A DNA stretch of 37,550 bases, taken from NCBI GenBank assembly GCA_964463145.1, contig CAYXBG010000010.1:1-37550 (forward strand), given 5' to 3'. A program made the translations under genes and the position numbers. Positions 8,180 to 16,097 of the stretch are shown in pieces (within the stretch, counting starts at the first letter, position 1; each line of letters begins with the position of its first letter). This DNA comes from CAYXBG01 sp964463145 (GTDB taxonomy: Bacteria > Acidobacteriota > UBA6911 > RPQK01 > CBDAPI01). The notes below the pieces were generated by a model. That model was given only the letters and a program-made list of their open reading frames with translations. It had not been told where the DNA came from and did not search any database.

Positions 8180-9196
8180 TTAAAAATAGGCGTGATCTTT
8201 GAGTATTCGCTTAATGATTAGTTCTGCCGAATGAGGAGTGGTGATGGGAGCTAGATCTCGGTAGGTTGCAAGCTCCATCATTACTGTAGGTACTGCTTCT
8301 GAAAGAGCCTGTAGACTATAGCCACCCTCTAGGACGATTCCGAGCCGTCCATTGCAGCATTCTCGAGCAATCGACAACAGTTGTTGTGTCATTTTTTGAA
8401 AACCATGGGATGTGACCTCCATGCCCCCTAGAGGATCTAGAGAGTGGCAATCAAATCCGGCAGAGACGAGTACAAATTCTGGGTTGAATCGGAGAGCGGC
8501 AGGGAGAATCAAAGAGTCGAATATAGCCGCATACTCGACGTCCCCAAAGCCCTTTGGGCAGGGGATATTTAAGGTGTACCCTGTACCTGAACCGACTCCC
8601 CACTCGGGCACTGTCCCAGTACCTGGATATAGTGGGGACTGATGAACGGAAATATACAGGACATTTTCATCTGTGAAGAAACTATTCTGTGTGCCATTCC
8701 CATGGTGTACGTCCCAGTCTATGATCAGAATGCGGCTTAACCCGTAGGTTTTTTTTAAATGATGGACCGCTATCGCAACATTGTTGAAAAAACAGAATCC
8801 CATGGCACGATCCGATTCCGCATGGTGTCCAGGTGGACGGACGAGGGCAAATCCATTATCAATTTCCGCATTCATGATGGTGTCCACGATTGCTAGGAGA
8901 GATCCCACGGCTAGCAAAGCTGTTTCAAATGTTGCGGAGCAGGCCCATGTGTCTTTGTCGAAGGAAAAGGAATCCATATTAGTTGTCTCCCGAACAGCTT
9001 CGAATAGACTATTTGTGTGATTCAGTAAGACGGATTCTGGGCTGGCGGGTTTAGCATTAATTCTTACCAACTGCTCCCGCTCGAATTCTCGCATTATCTG
9101 GGAAAGGGTTGAGATGCGTTCGGGCCGTTCTGGGTGATTGGCATTAGAAAAATGAGCTTCAAAGCGCTTGTCGATAACGTAGCCAGTTCGCAACAT
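8180..9196 (-). CDS. Histone-deacetylase-family zinc amidohydrolase (class II HDAC / acetylpolyamine amidohydrolase type)
   Basis: 338 aa, normal length for bacterial members. All HDAC hallmarks are intact: HPERPERI (21-28), RPPGHHAE with the catalytic histidine pair H124/H125, DWDVHHGNGTQ with zinc ligands D162 and H164, SAGFD with ligand D249, and EGGY with the transition-state tyrosine Y293. It should remove acetyl groups from acetylated lysines, polyamines or small amides in the cytoplasm; no signal peptide is present. The start is uncertain: GGAGA abuts the ATG at 9196, so the TTG two codons later (after ATG-TTG) may be used. It is convergent with the ThDP gene (29 bp between stops) and divergent from the FMN oxidases. 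Confidence 0.93.
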   Translation of the reverse strand: MLRTGYVIDKRFEAHFSNANHPERPERISTLSQIMREFEREQLVRINAKPASPESVLLNHTNSLFEAVRETTNMDSFSFDKDTWACSATFETALLAVGSLLAIVDTIMNAEIDNGFALVRPPGHHAESDRAMGFCFFNNVAIAVHHLKKTYGLSRILIIDWDVHHGNGTQNSFFTDENVLYISVHQSPLYPGTGTVPEWGVGSGTGYTLNIPCPKGFGDVEYAAIFDSLILPAALRFNPEFVLVSAGFDCHSLDPLGGMEVTSHGFQKMTQQLLSIARECCNGRLGIVLEGGYSLQALSEAVPTVMMELATYRDLAPITTPHSAELIIKRILKDHAYF

Positions 9197-9254
9197 TCTC
9201 CAATGCTACGCCTTCGTCTGTCCAGTCGGCAAACAGAGTTTTCTGAGGTGAGTG

Positions 9255-9269
9255 CCCTAAGAATTAGGG
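9255..9269. promoter_or_regulatory. 15-bp palindrome in HDAC/FMN-oxidase intergenic region
   Basis: CCCTAAGAATTAGGG is a perfect 6-bp inverted repeat with a 3-bp centre, located in the 180-bp gap between divergent genes. It could be a regulator site serving either gene. A weak plus-strand promoter (TTGCGG, 17 bp, TAGATT) lies further toward the FMN oxidase gene. Confidence 0.3.
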
Positions 9270-9376
9270 AAGCGACGCTAAGTAATTACATCATGGAGGG
9301 GTTCGGGAGTGATTGTCTTGCGGGTGTCCAGTGACTCCTGTAGATTGTCCAGAGGATTTTCCAAAGGGCACCTGTT

Positions 9377-10579
9377 ATGAGTGTGCGGGTTAAATGGTTA
9401 GAGAGTGTAACGCGGCGTAATATTTTACGTTCTTTCTCCAGTTTTTTAGCAGGTTCACCTCTCCTTCTCCATGGCCAACAGGACTTGCTCCGTCTACAGG
9501 ATACTAAGCGAGTTCTCGGGATCGATGAGATGGTATCTTCCTTTGATTTTGAGGCGGTTTTTCGTGGGAATGTGTCGCGCGCAGTCTCTAATTATACTGC
9601 GATGGGAGTTGATTCGGAGTTTACCCTACGGAGGAACCGAGAGGCATTTGATTGGGTCCAGATGATCTCTAAAAGAAAGGGAGACATCCTTTCTGTCAAT
9701 ACCTCAAGCCAGCTTTTGGGGGCACTTTTAGAATACCCGATTCTAGTTGCCCCGACCTCAGGACACCAGCTCCTACATCCGGGTGGTGAAAAGGCTAGCT
9801 ACCGAGGTGCAACCGCAGCCAAGGCCCCATTTATTGTCAGCAACGTGTCCAGTCAACCGATAGAGGAAATTTCCAAGGCTGCCAATGTCCCTCTTTGGTT
9901 TCAATTTTATCCTAAACAAGACATGGATCTAAGTCGACGGACACTAGAACGCGCGCAAACAGCTGGATGCGAATGTATAGTCGTTACCATTGACCAACAG
10001 GCATCGAATTTCACTAGAGCTTTGCATGATCGCAATCTAGGAGCTGGACGAGGTAGAGACTACACTCGCATCAGAAGGAGGCGAACTCCGCTTAAGAACC
10101 CTTATCGTGTGCGCGATTCGAGACTCTGGTACGAATGGGGGTATCTTGATCAGATCCACCCCTTCATAAAGGTTCCCATGTTGGCTAAAGGAGTCCTGTC
10201 CGCTGAGGACGCTCTACGTTGCCTTAACTACGGGCTAGATGGGATTATCGTATCCAATCACGGTGGAAGATCTGTCGACTATGCTCCTTCCAGCCTGGAA
10301 GTTTTATCGGAGATTGTGGATGCGGTGGATGGACGTATGCCAGTTTTGATCGACAGCGGGTTTCGCAGAGGAAGTGACGTTCTGAAGGCCTTGGCTTTAG
10401 GTGCAGATGCTGTTTGTCTAGGCCGGGTACCGCGTTGGGGATTGGGTAGTTATGGGGCTCAGGGTGTGCAAAGAGCAATTGAAATGATTCAAGCCGAATT
10501 GGTTCAATCTATGGCGAATCTCGGAGGAATGGACCTACCTGCTCTTGATCGAAGTGTTCTGAGAATGGACTTTCCATGA
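9377..10579 (+). CDS. FMN-dependent alpha-hydroxy-acid dehydrogenase/oxidase, catalytic subunit, Tat-type leader
   Basis: 400 aa. Residues 12-31 look like a Tat signal (TRRNILR followed by a hydrophobic stretch), so it may be folded with FMN and exported. The TIM barrel has the whole active site of the glycolate/lactate oxidase family: Y73, Y178 in WFQFY, K271 in AKGVLS, H295 and R298 in SNHGGRS, and the FMN-phosphate loop DSGFRRGSD (326-334). The reaction is two-electron oxidation of an L-2-hydroxy acid to the 2-keto acid; oxygen or a cytochrome could be the acceptor. Its stop overlaps the start of the next gene (ATGA), implying translational coupling to a paralogue that lacks catalytic residues. 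A pentaheme cytochrome gene ends immediately beyond. The exact substrate is unknown. Confidence 0.9.
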   Translation: MSVRVKWLESVTRRNILRSFSSFLAGSPLLLHGQQDLLRLQDTKRVLGIDEMVSSFDFEAVFRGNVSRAVSNYTAMGVDSEFTLRRNREAFDWVQMISKRKGDILSVNTSSQLLGALLEYPILVAPTSGHQLLHPGGEKASYRGATAAKAPFIVSNVSSQPIEEISKAANVPLWFQFYPKQDMDLSRRTLERAQTAGCECIVVTIDQQASNFTRALHDRNLGAGRGRDYTRIRRRRTPLKNPYRVRDSRLWYEWGYLDQIHPFIKVPMLAKGVLSAEDALRCLNYGLDGIIVSNHGGRSVDYAPSSLEVLSEIVDAVDGRMPVLIDSGFRRGSDVLKALALGADAVCLGRVPRWGLGSYGAQGVQRAIEMIQAELVQSMANLGGMDLPALDRSVLRMDFP

Positions 10580-11568
10580 GTAGTAGGCGATTAAGTAGAC
10601 GGGAAATTTGGCTATCTTCCTACAAACGGCCCCCCATAGCAGAACTAGTTAACGTTCTCGAATTTGAGGACATAGCAAAATCAGAGCTTTCTGACACTCT
10701 CTACTTGGCCATCTCGGGCGGTGATCGTAAGGCCTTCGACCAGATGACTTTTAAGCCACGCAGAATGGTTAATTCGCTGGGGCTGGACCTAACGACAGAG
10801 CTATTTGGAGAGCCGATGTTTGCTCCTCTCTTGGTGGGACCCATCGCACAGCAGGCAGAGTTCCATCCAAGAGGCGAACTTGCGACAGTTGAAGGGGCTG
10901 CAGCTACAAAAACGACTGTAGTCATCAGTAGCCGTTCGAGCTATTCAATTGAGCAAATCGCAGCCCGGGCGGAAACGACGCTTTGGTATCAAGTCGATCT
11001 TGGGGGCGATGTAAATAGTATTAGAGCCGATAGTCATCGTGCAGTAGAAGCTGGATGTAAGGCCTTGTGTATAACGGTAACGACCCCATTCCACTCCCGT
11101 ACTGACGGCAAAACGGGATTAGATTGGGGGGCGATTGATCTAATAAGGCGGAATATAAAGGTGCCAGTACTGCTGAAGGGGATTTTAGCAAGCGAAGATG
11201 CCGAGACAGCTGTGAATGAGGATATAAAAGGGATAGTGGTCTCAGACTATGGCGGTGTTTTTGCAACAAAGTCCGGATCTCCGATTGAGATATTACCCTC
11301 GATTTCTAGGGCGGTGAGGCAAAGGATACCTATACTAATAGACGGAAGCTTTCGGCGGGGTTCAGATATCTTGAAGGCATTGGCTCTGGGGGCTCAGGCT
11401 GTTCTTCTGGGGAGGCCACCAATGTGGGGACTCTCATCCTATGGGGCTGGAGGTGTTCAAGCTATACTAGAACTCTTCCAGACCGAATTGGGCCGAAGCA
11501 TGGCGGGTTTAGGTAGGCCGAACATTAGATCAATAGAAAGCAGCCTCGTCAGGGTCCACAAACGCTAG
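10576..11568 (+). CDS. Degenerate FMN alpha-hydroxy-acid oxidase paralogue (catalytic His and Arg replaced)
   Basis: 330 aa, clearly homologous to the upstream protein and starting inside its stop codon. FMN-binding parts are kept: PMFAPLLVGPI (80-90), K201 in LLKGILAS, and DGSFRRGSDILKALALGA. The catalytic parts are not: the SNHGGR motif reads SDYGGV (223-228), changing His to Tyr and Arg to Val, and the WFQxY tyrosine is Asp141 (WYQVD). The region between barrel elements near 170-185 is about 65 residues shorter, so the active-site loop is also gone. The frame is fully open and codons look maintained, so it is not an ordinary pseudogene. I infer a non-catalytic partner subunit or a protein with changed chemistry. 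It has no hydrophobic leader of its own. Confidence 0.85.
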   Translation: MSSRRLSRREIWLSSYKRPPIAELVNVLEFEDIAKSELSDTLYLAISGGDRKAFDQMTFKPRRMVNSLGLDLTTELFGEPMFAPLLVGPIAQQAEFHPRGELATVEGAAATKTTVVISSRSSYSIEQIAARAETTLWYQVDLGGDVNSIRADSHRAVEAGCKALCITVTTPFHSRTDGKTGLDWGAIDLIRRNIKVPVLLKGILASEDAETAVNEDIKGIVVSDYGGVFATKSGSPIEILPSISRAVRQRIPILIDGSFRRGSDILKALALGAQAVLLGRPPMWGLSSYGAGGVQAILELFQTELGRSMAGLGRPNIRSIESSLVRVHKR

Positions 11569-11569
11569 A

Positions 11570-12097
11570 TCAGAACATCTCGTGGCAATAATCACATGCC
11601 ACAGAAGCCATTGTGGCCCGATGGCAGCCCATACAGGCAGGCATTGAGATATCCTTTACTTTCTGCATTTTATCCATCTTTCGCACCAGTCCGTGGCAGG
11701 CTTGACAGGTCGTATTTTCCTGGGCGAGGTGTTCCTTATGGCTAAAATAAACGTAATCAGGTATTCGGTAAACAGGCTTCCACGCAATTGCCACACCCTT
11801 ACGATGTGCAACGGCCAGTTTTTTTATTGAAGGACTTTTCGATAGGATTTTTTCGTGGCATAACATGCATTTTCCCGTGTCAGGAAGTGAGGCGAAATAA
11901 CCCGGTTCAGGCATCGTATGGCAGTCTTTACAATCTAGGACGCCCATCCCTAAGTGTTGTTTATGGCTGAAGGGGATGGGCTGTAGAGGGGGAGGCGTAA
12001 GGGATGAAATGTTTGGCAATTGTGCCTGGGGCAGATTAACAAGTAGTGAAATGAGTATTAGCCCTTGCATGTTCATGACTAAAGTCAATATTAACAT
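11570..12097 (-). CDS. Pentaheme c-type cytochrome (cytochrome c3/c7-like)
   Basis: 175 aa with five CxxCH haem sites at residues 56-60, 77-81, 131-135, 155-159 and 168-172, plus extra histidines in FSHKQH and FSHKEH, which are typical distal ligands in class III multiheme cytochromes. A signal peptide lies within residues 8-26, so it is periplasmic; Met8 or Met10 are possible alternative starts and no clear RBS chooses between them. It would carry electrons between a dehydrogenase or quinol oxidoreductase and a terminal acceptor. Its stop is 1 bp from the stop of the convergent FMN oxidase paralogue, and the exported FMN dehydrogenase is a possible electron donor (inference). It is divergent from the propeller protein at 12262. 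Confidence 0.9.
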   Translation of the reverse strand: MLILTLVMNMQGLILISLLVNLPQAQLPNISSLTPPPLQPIPFSHKQHLGMGVLDCKDCHTMPEPGYFASLPDTGKCMLCHEKILSKSPSIKKLAVAHRKGVAIAWKPVYRIPDYVYFSHKEHLAQENTTCQACHGLVRKMDKMQKVKDISMPACMGCHRATMASVACDYCHEMF

Positions 12098-12261
12098 TTA
12101 CGATTAAGAGTACTTTGTTGTCCTTCTGAACCTGATAGTGTAGACAACTCCTACGTGACCTTATTCTGCTGAGGGGTTATGCTTTCTTTACTACGATAGA
12201 GGTTGCTAGTCCAAACTTAGGTACGCCCTTTCGAAGCTGTAAGAAAAATGGGAGGTTGAAA

Positions 12262-13263
12262 ATGTCGCGATTCTACGGTGCAGGATCGGTTCTGTTTTTG
12301 TTCGTCAGTCTGATGTCTTTCATCTGCGCTGGTGATAGAGGTTGGTTTCCCCACGAAGGTGGCCTCCTGAAATACCGTGTAAATATAAGATTCGGAGAAG
12401 AACCAGATACGATGCCGGTGGGTTGGAAGTTTGGGCGAGTTTCTGCTGTAGCTACCGATTCTAGGGGAGAAGTGTATGTTTTCCAACGCGGAGTCCATGC
12501 CCCTCCCATAATCGTTTTCGATGCAAAAGGACGCTATTTAAGATCTTGGGGTAGGGGGATGTTTGGAAACGAGCATGGACTCAGGATCGATTCTGAGGAC
12601 AACGTATGGATTACTGATAATGGAGACCATCAGGTGATGAAGTTTGATCTTCAGGGGAAGCTCCTGCTGACGTTGGGCGTCAAGGGTGAAAAGGGTTCCG
12701 ATAGGGATCATTTTTACCGGCCTGCAGACCTAGCTTTTTCTCCTTCAGGAGATGTATATGTAGCCGATGGTTACGGCAATTCACGTGTTGTCAAATTCAC
12801 GAAGGAAGGGAAGTACCTTTTGGATTGGGGAAGACCGGGATCGGGTCCCAGTGAATTCAATACAGTTCACTCAGTGGCTGTGGATAAGGTGGGAACCGTC
12901 TACGTGAGTGATCGTGAAAACAATCGGATTCAGATCTTTGACCCCAATGGTAGATATTTGCGTGAATGGACACACCTCGGTGCTACCCAGAACATCTTCA
13001 TTGCTCCGGATGATCAGGCTTGGGTGATCACACACCGGAACAACATCGAAAATTTAACCTATGACACTCTTGCTGGTCGGATCATGAAAATTGATAAGCA
13101 TTCCGGCCGGATCTTAGGAGCGATGGAAAGTCCTGGGCATTGGATACACGTGACAGGGGATGATTTGATATTCATCGGTAGCCTCACTGGTAATGTTTTC
13201 CGTTGGTACCCTGGTTGGTTAGAGCGAGGATTGGGGGCGGATGAAGGACTTAAGCCTCACTAG
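12262..13263 (+). CDS. Secreted NHL-repeat six-bladed beta-propeller, peptidyl-hydroxyglycine amidating lyase (PAL)-like
   Basis: 333 aa from the ATG at 12262, chosen because GGAGG at 12251-12255 is 6 bp upstream; the in-frame TTG at 12256 is too close to that RBS. Residues 1-25 are a signal peptide. At least five NHL-type blades can be read, for example VYVADGYGNSRVVKF, VYVSDRENNRIQIFD and VWITDNGDHQVMKFD. The paired GYGNSR and DRENNR motifs and the HSVAVD blade are characteristic of the PAL branch, whose animal members cleave peptidyl-alpha-hydroxyglycine with zinc and calcium. Bacterial members mostly have no proven substrate, so PAL activity is not assumed. The next gene, an amidohydrolase, follows after 275 bp. 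Confidence 0.85.
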   Translation: MSRFYGAGSVLFLFVSLMSFICAGDRGWFPHEGGLLKYRVNIRFGEEPDTMPVGWKFGRVSAVATDSRGEVYVFQRGVHAPPIIVFDAKGRYLRSWGRGMFGNEHGLRIDSEDNVWITDNGDHQVMKFDLQGKLLLTLGVKGEKGSDRDHFYRPADLAFSPSGDVYVADGYGNSRVVKFTKEGKYLLDWGRPGSGPSEFNTVHSVAVDKVGTVYVSDRENNRIQIFDPNGRYLREWTHLGATQNIFIAPDDQAWVITHRNNIENLTYDTLAGRIMKIDKHSGRILGAMESPGHWIHVTGDDLIFIGSLTGNVFRWYPGWLERGLGADEGLKPH

Positions 13264-13538
13264 GTAGTGCTTGTGGACGGGAGTTATTATCAAGAGTCTC
13301 TGGGTAAGTAGGATTTAGTAGAGTGATAAATTCTAAAGAGAGTTTATTTGACTCTGATGTTGACCTTTTGGGGTTGTTTCTCAGAGGGTGTCTGGTCCCG
13401 AGCTCTTAAGCCGTCAAATCTTTTGGCATATCCATCGCTATTGGGGGCGTCACTTTCGTTCCAAGTGATGAAATGGTAGGTTTCTTATTACGCATCATCC
13501 AATAGATTGATGTATTTAATTTTTTGGGAGGGAAAGAC

Positions 13539-14837
13539 GTGTCTAATTTTTTACGTCCATTGATTATTACTCTGTGTCTTGCAGTATTTCTGGTTGGGTC
13601 TATTTGGGGTGGGCAAAATTCGAGTGCGGTGGCCATAGTAGGTGCTCATTTAGTGCGCCTCGATGGCAGTGGAGTTCTTCGTGATTCAGTCGTCTTGATT
13701 GAGAATGAAAGAATTTCTGCAATAGGAGCTGCCTCCGACGTAGTTATTCCTGCTGGAGCCAGAAAAATCCAGCTAGAGAATGCTTGGTTGGCCCCAGGTC
13801 TGATGAATATGCACGTTCATTGGGGTTTGATTTTGCCTGGTAAGGAAGCCGCTCGACTTGCTAACGAAACTAATGCAGCTCTTGCATTACGAATGGCGAA
13901 AAACGCCAGAGATTCACTTTTGTCCGGGACGACAACTGTTCGTATGCCTGGAGATAGGAGGCATGCTGACCTTGCTCTTATGAGGGCAATCGATCGTGGA
14001 GAAGCTGTAGGGCCCAGACTAGTTAGCGCAGGTGAAAGTGTTCCTATTACCCATGGACACGGTGCTAAAGGAAGAACTGGTTTCGATGGTCCTTATGAAT
14101 TAATGAAAGGCGTACGCAAGCAAATACAGGCCGGTGCGACGTGGATTAAGATAGCGATCTCTGGGGGTATTGCCACAGATGGTGGTGGGATAGCGGAAGC
14201 CCTAATGACCCCTGAAGAAATCCATGCCGTGATTGATGCTGCGCACCGTTTCGGAGCTAAGGTTACCGCGCATTCGGGTTCCCCTAGTGCCACTAGTGTT
14301 GCCATAAAGGCGGGGATCAACTGTATCGAGCATGGATACCATTTGACTCGAGAGGTACTCAGAGAAATGAAAAATGCGGGTACATGGTATGTTCCCACGA
14401 TTGTGGTGAGTCAACCTGCCACTCTACCGTTTTTTGTGAAAATTGGATCTCCAGAATGGTACTTGAAACGTCGTGATTCAACCGGTAAGGACCACTGGAA
14501 GGCTCTGGAAATGGCGATTGAGGAAGGGGTTAATATAGCCCTAGGCACTGATCAGCTGCCACATGAACCAAACGATGGAACCGTGGCCACTGTGAGAGAG
14601 GCTGAGTACTACGTATCCGCAGGGATGTCATCATTACAAGCACTACGTTCGGCCACAATCGAGCCAGCAAAAATGCTAGGCCTTGATAGTGATACGGGGA
14701 GCCTTGAGGTTGGGAAGTTTGCTGACATCATTGCCGTCTCCGGAGATCCTCTGGAGGATATAAAGTCTCTCCGCACAATCTTTTTTGTAATGAAGGGCGG
14801 AGAGGTTGTTCGTAATGATTTGGTGGATCCGCTTTAG
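13539..14837 (+). CDS. Secreted metal-dependent amidohydrolase, imidazolonepropionase-like
   Basis: 432 aa from the GTG at 13539. GGGAGGG 6 bp upstream makes this start better than the in-frame TTG at 13524. Residues 1-25 are a signal peptide. The amidohydrolase barrel shows MHVH (91-94) metal ligands, a WIKIAISGG strand near 203 carrying the bridging lysine, the later AHSGSPSA and IEHGYH histidines, and GTDQLPH with the catalytic aspartate. The C-terminal GKFADI strand returns to the small beta domain. Family members hydrolyse cyclic amides, imides, lactones or dipeptides; an exported member of unknown substrate is all that can be said. It is a distant relative of the duplicated gene at 23104/24621 and convergent with the YkvI gene (9 bp apart). 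Confidence 0.9.
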   Translation: MSNFLRPLIITLCLAVFLVGSIWGGQNSSAVAIVGAHLVRLDGSGVLRDSVVLIENERISAIGAASDVVIPAGARKIQLENAWLAPGLMNMHVHWGLILPGKEAARLANETNAALALRMAKNARDSLLSGTTTVRMPGDRRHADLALMRAIDRGEAVGPRLVSAGESVPITHGHGAKGRTGFDGPYELMKGVRKQIQAGATWIKIAISGGIATDGGGIAEALMTPEEIHAVIDAAHRFGAKVTAHSGSPSATSVAIKAGINCIEHGYHLTREVLREMKNAGTWYVPTIVVSQPATLPFFVKIGSPEWYLKRRDSTGKDHWKALEMAIEEGVNIALGTDQLPHEPNDGTVATVREAEYYVSAGMSSLQALRSATIEPAKMLGLDSDTGSLEVGKFADIIAVSGDPLEDIKSLRTIFFVMKGGEVVRNDLVDPL

Positions 14838-14846
14838 CTGTAGTGG

Positions 14847-15947
14847 TTAGGTTCTTTTCTGCAAAATGGTCCACACTCCGATAGTGAGCAGGGGAAGGGC
14901 GAAAAGGATGAGAAACCCATAGGCCATGATGCTATAGCCTTTGGATACCAAGGCAATTATTCCGAATTGAGAGAGGAAGGCAGCCAGAGACAAAATAAGA
15001 GTACAAATCATTGCAGCTTGAATCGGAGCCAGTGGGTTCCGTCCTAGATCTAGTAGCTGAGCCGAGATTCGGTCAATGATCGCATGCGTCATGCCGACAC
15101 TTGTTTCGATTAATGTCCAGAAGATTATCAGCCCATACAGCGTTAGGATTATAGGACCGGAAGACAAGGTCAGCATAGTAAGCCAGGGTACGGCGGTATT
15201 GAGAACTTCAGGTGAGGGGTAGAAGGCCATAATGCAAAGGTATGTGAGGAAAAAAGGTATTATTGATAAAATGCCAGTGATGATACCGGCCCATGCACTC
15301 TCTGACCTCTTCCCGAGGCGATCTAGAACGAAAAAGACAGCACAGAAGTTTGGCAAATTGTAACCGACGTACAGGATCCCAGTGGTTGCGGCAGTTGAAG
15401 CACTTTGTGTGGGTTCCAGGGCGAGCGCCTCTATCACACTGTCCCAGCGGGTACTCAGTATATTGTAGGAGAGGAAAATGTATCCCCCGTACAGCAACAG
15501 GGAACCAGTTGTTTTGAATCGTTCGATAGCCTGCCTCCCGCCCATCATCACCCCACCTGCAATTGTTATTACGAGGAAGACGCCTAGCCAGTAGGGCCAG
15601 CCAAGTACTCGTTCGACAACGCTTCCAGAAGCTGAGCCGATCACAGCAATTACGATGACCGCCATTGTGCAGAACAAGACATCGAAAATGGGCCAAAAGC
15701 GACCAATTAGATGTCTTATGAAAGTTCGGTAATCTTGAGAATTAGTAACCCGTGCGAATTCATAAGTTATCCCTGAAATCAGAGAAAATAAGAGTAGGAT
15801 CCAAAGAATACTCCACAAGCCATGACGACCAAATTTAGCCCCAAATTCAACGATCTCTCTGCCTGTCGAATAGGCTCCACCGATCAGAACAGATTGGAAG
15901 ATAATTCCAGGAAGAAAGTACCTTTGAAAAACGCTATGCTTGCTCAA
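14847..15947 (-). CDS. YkvI-type membrane transporter (APC-superfamily-like)
   Basis: 366 aa, highly hydrophobic with about ten membrane segments. The N-terminus carries the GGAYSTGREIVEFGAKFG stretch, where a broken first helix resembles the substrate/sodium region of LeuT-fold APC carriers; overall pattern and length match the poorly characterised YkvI family. It starts at a TTG (15947-15945), with GAGAGA just upstream; no other early Met exists. It lies 150 bp downstream of the aldehyde dehydrogenase gene on the same strand, so it may import the substrate for the AraD1/ALDH pair, but no substrate is established for the family in this context. Confidence 0.75.
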   Translation of the reverse strand: MSKHSVFQRYFLPGIIFQSVLIGGAYSTGREIVEFGAKFGRHGLWSILWILLLFSLISGITYEFARVTNSQDYRTFIRHLIGRFWPIFDVLFCTMAVIVIAVIGSASGSVVERVLGWPYWLGVFLVITIAGGVMMGGRQAIERFKTTGSLLLYGGYIFLSYNILSTRWDSVIEALALEPTQSASTAATTGILYVGYNLPNFCAVFFVLDRLGKRSESAWAGIITGILSIIPFFLTYLCIMAFYPSPEVLNTAVPWLTMLTLSSGPIILTLYGLIIFWTLIETSVGMTHAIIDRISAQLLDLGRNPLAPIQAAMICTLILSLAAFLSQFGIIALVSKGYSIMAYGFLILFALPLLTIGVWTILQKRT

Positions 15948-16097
15948 GTCTCTCAGATTACACGCAGACTAAGACAGATTCAAACGAGTACGCAACTAGA
16001 GATCTTGGTTTTCTAGAGGTGAATGCCTAGGCTGAGACGGGGGTGTAGTTTCAGCCAAAGCTGAAGTGGGGGTCTCTTTCTTATAGTAAATTTTTGT

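Noticed and set aside
10576..11568. Ordinary pseudogene for the second FMN oxidase
   Set aside because: The frame is open throughout, FMN-binding motifs are preserved and its start is coupled to the upstream gene, so decay is not the simplest reading.
11788..11970. Plus-strand frame opposite the cytochrome
   Set aside because: Antisense shadow of the five-haem coding sequence with no RBS or motif.
12256..12261. TTG start giving two extra residues for the propeller protein
   Set aside because: It directly abuts the GGAGG at 12251-12255; the ATG at 12262 has ideal spacing and a clean signal peptide.
16033..16078. Nested inverted repeat (TTCAGC/GCTGAA inside GAGAC/GTCTC) after the aldehyde dehydrogenase gene
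   Set aside because: Short interrupted stems without a U-tract; not strong enough to call a terminator.
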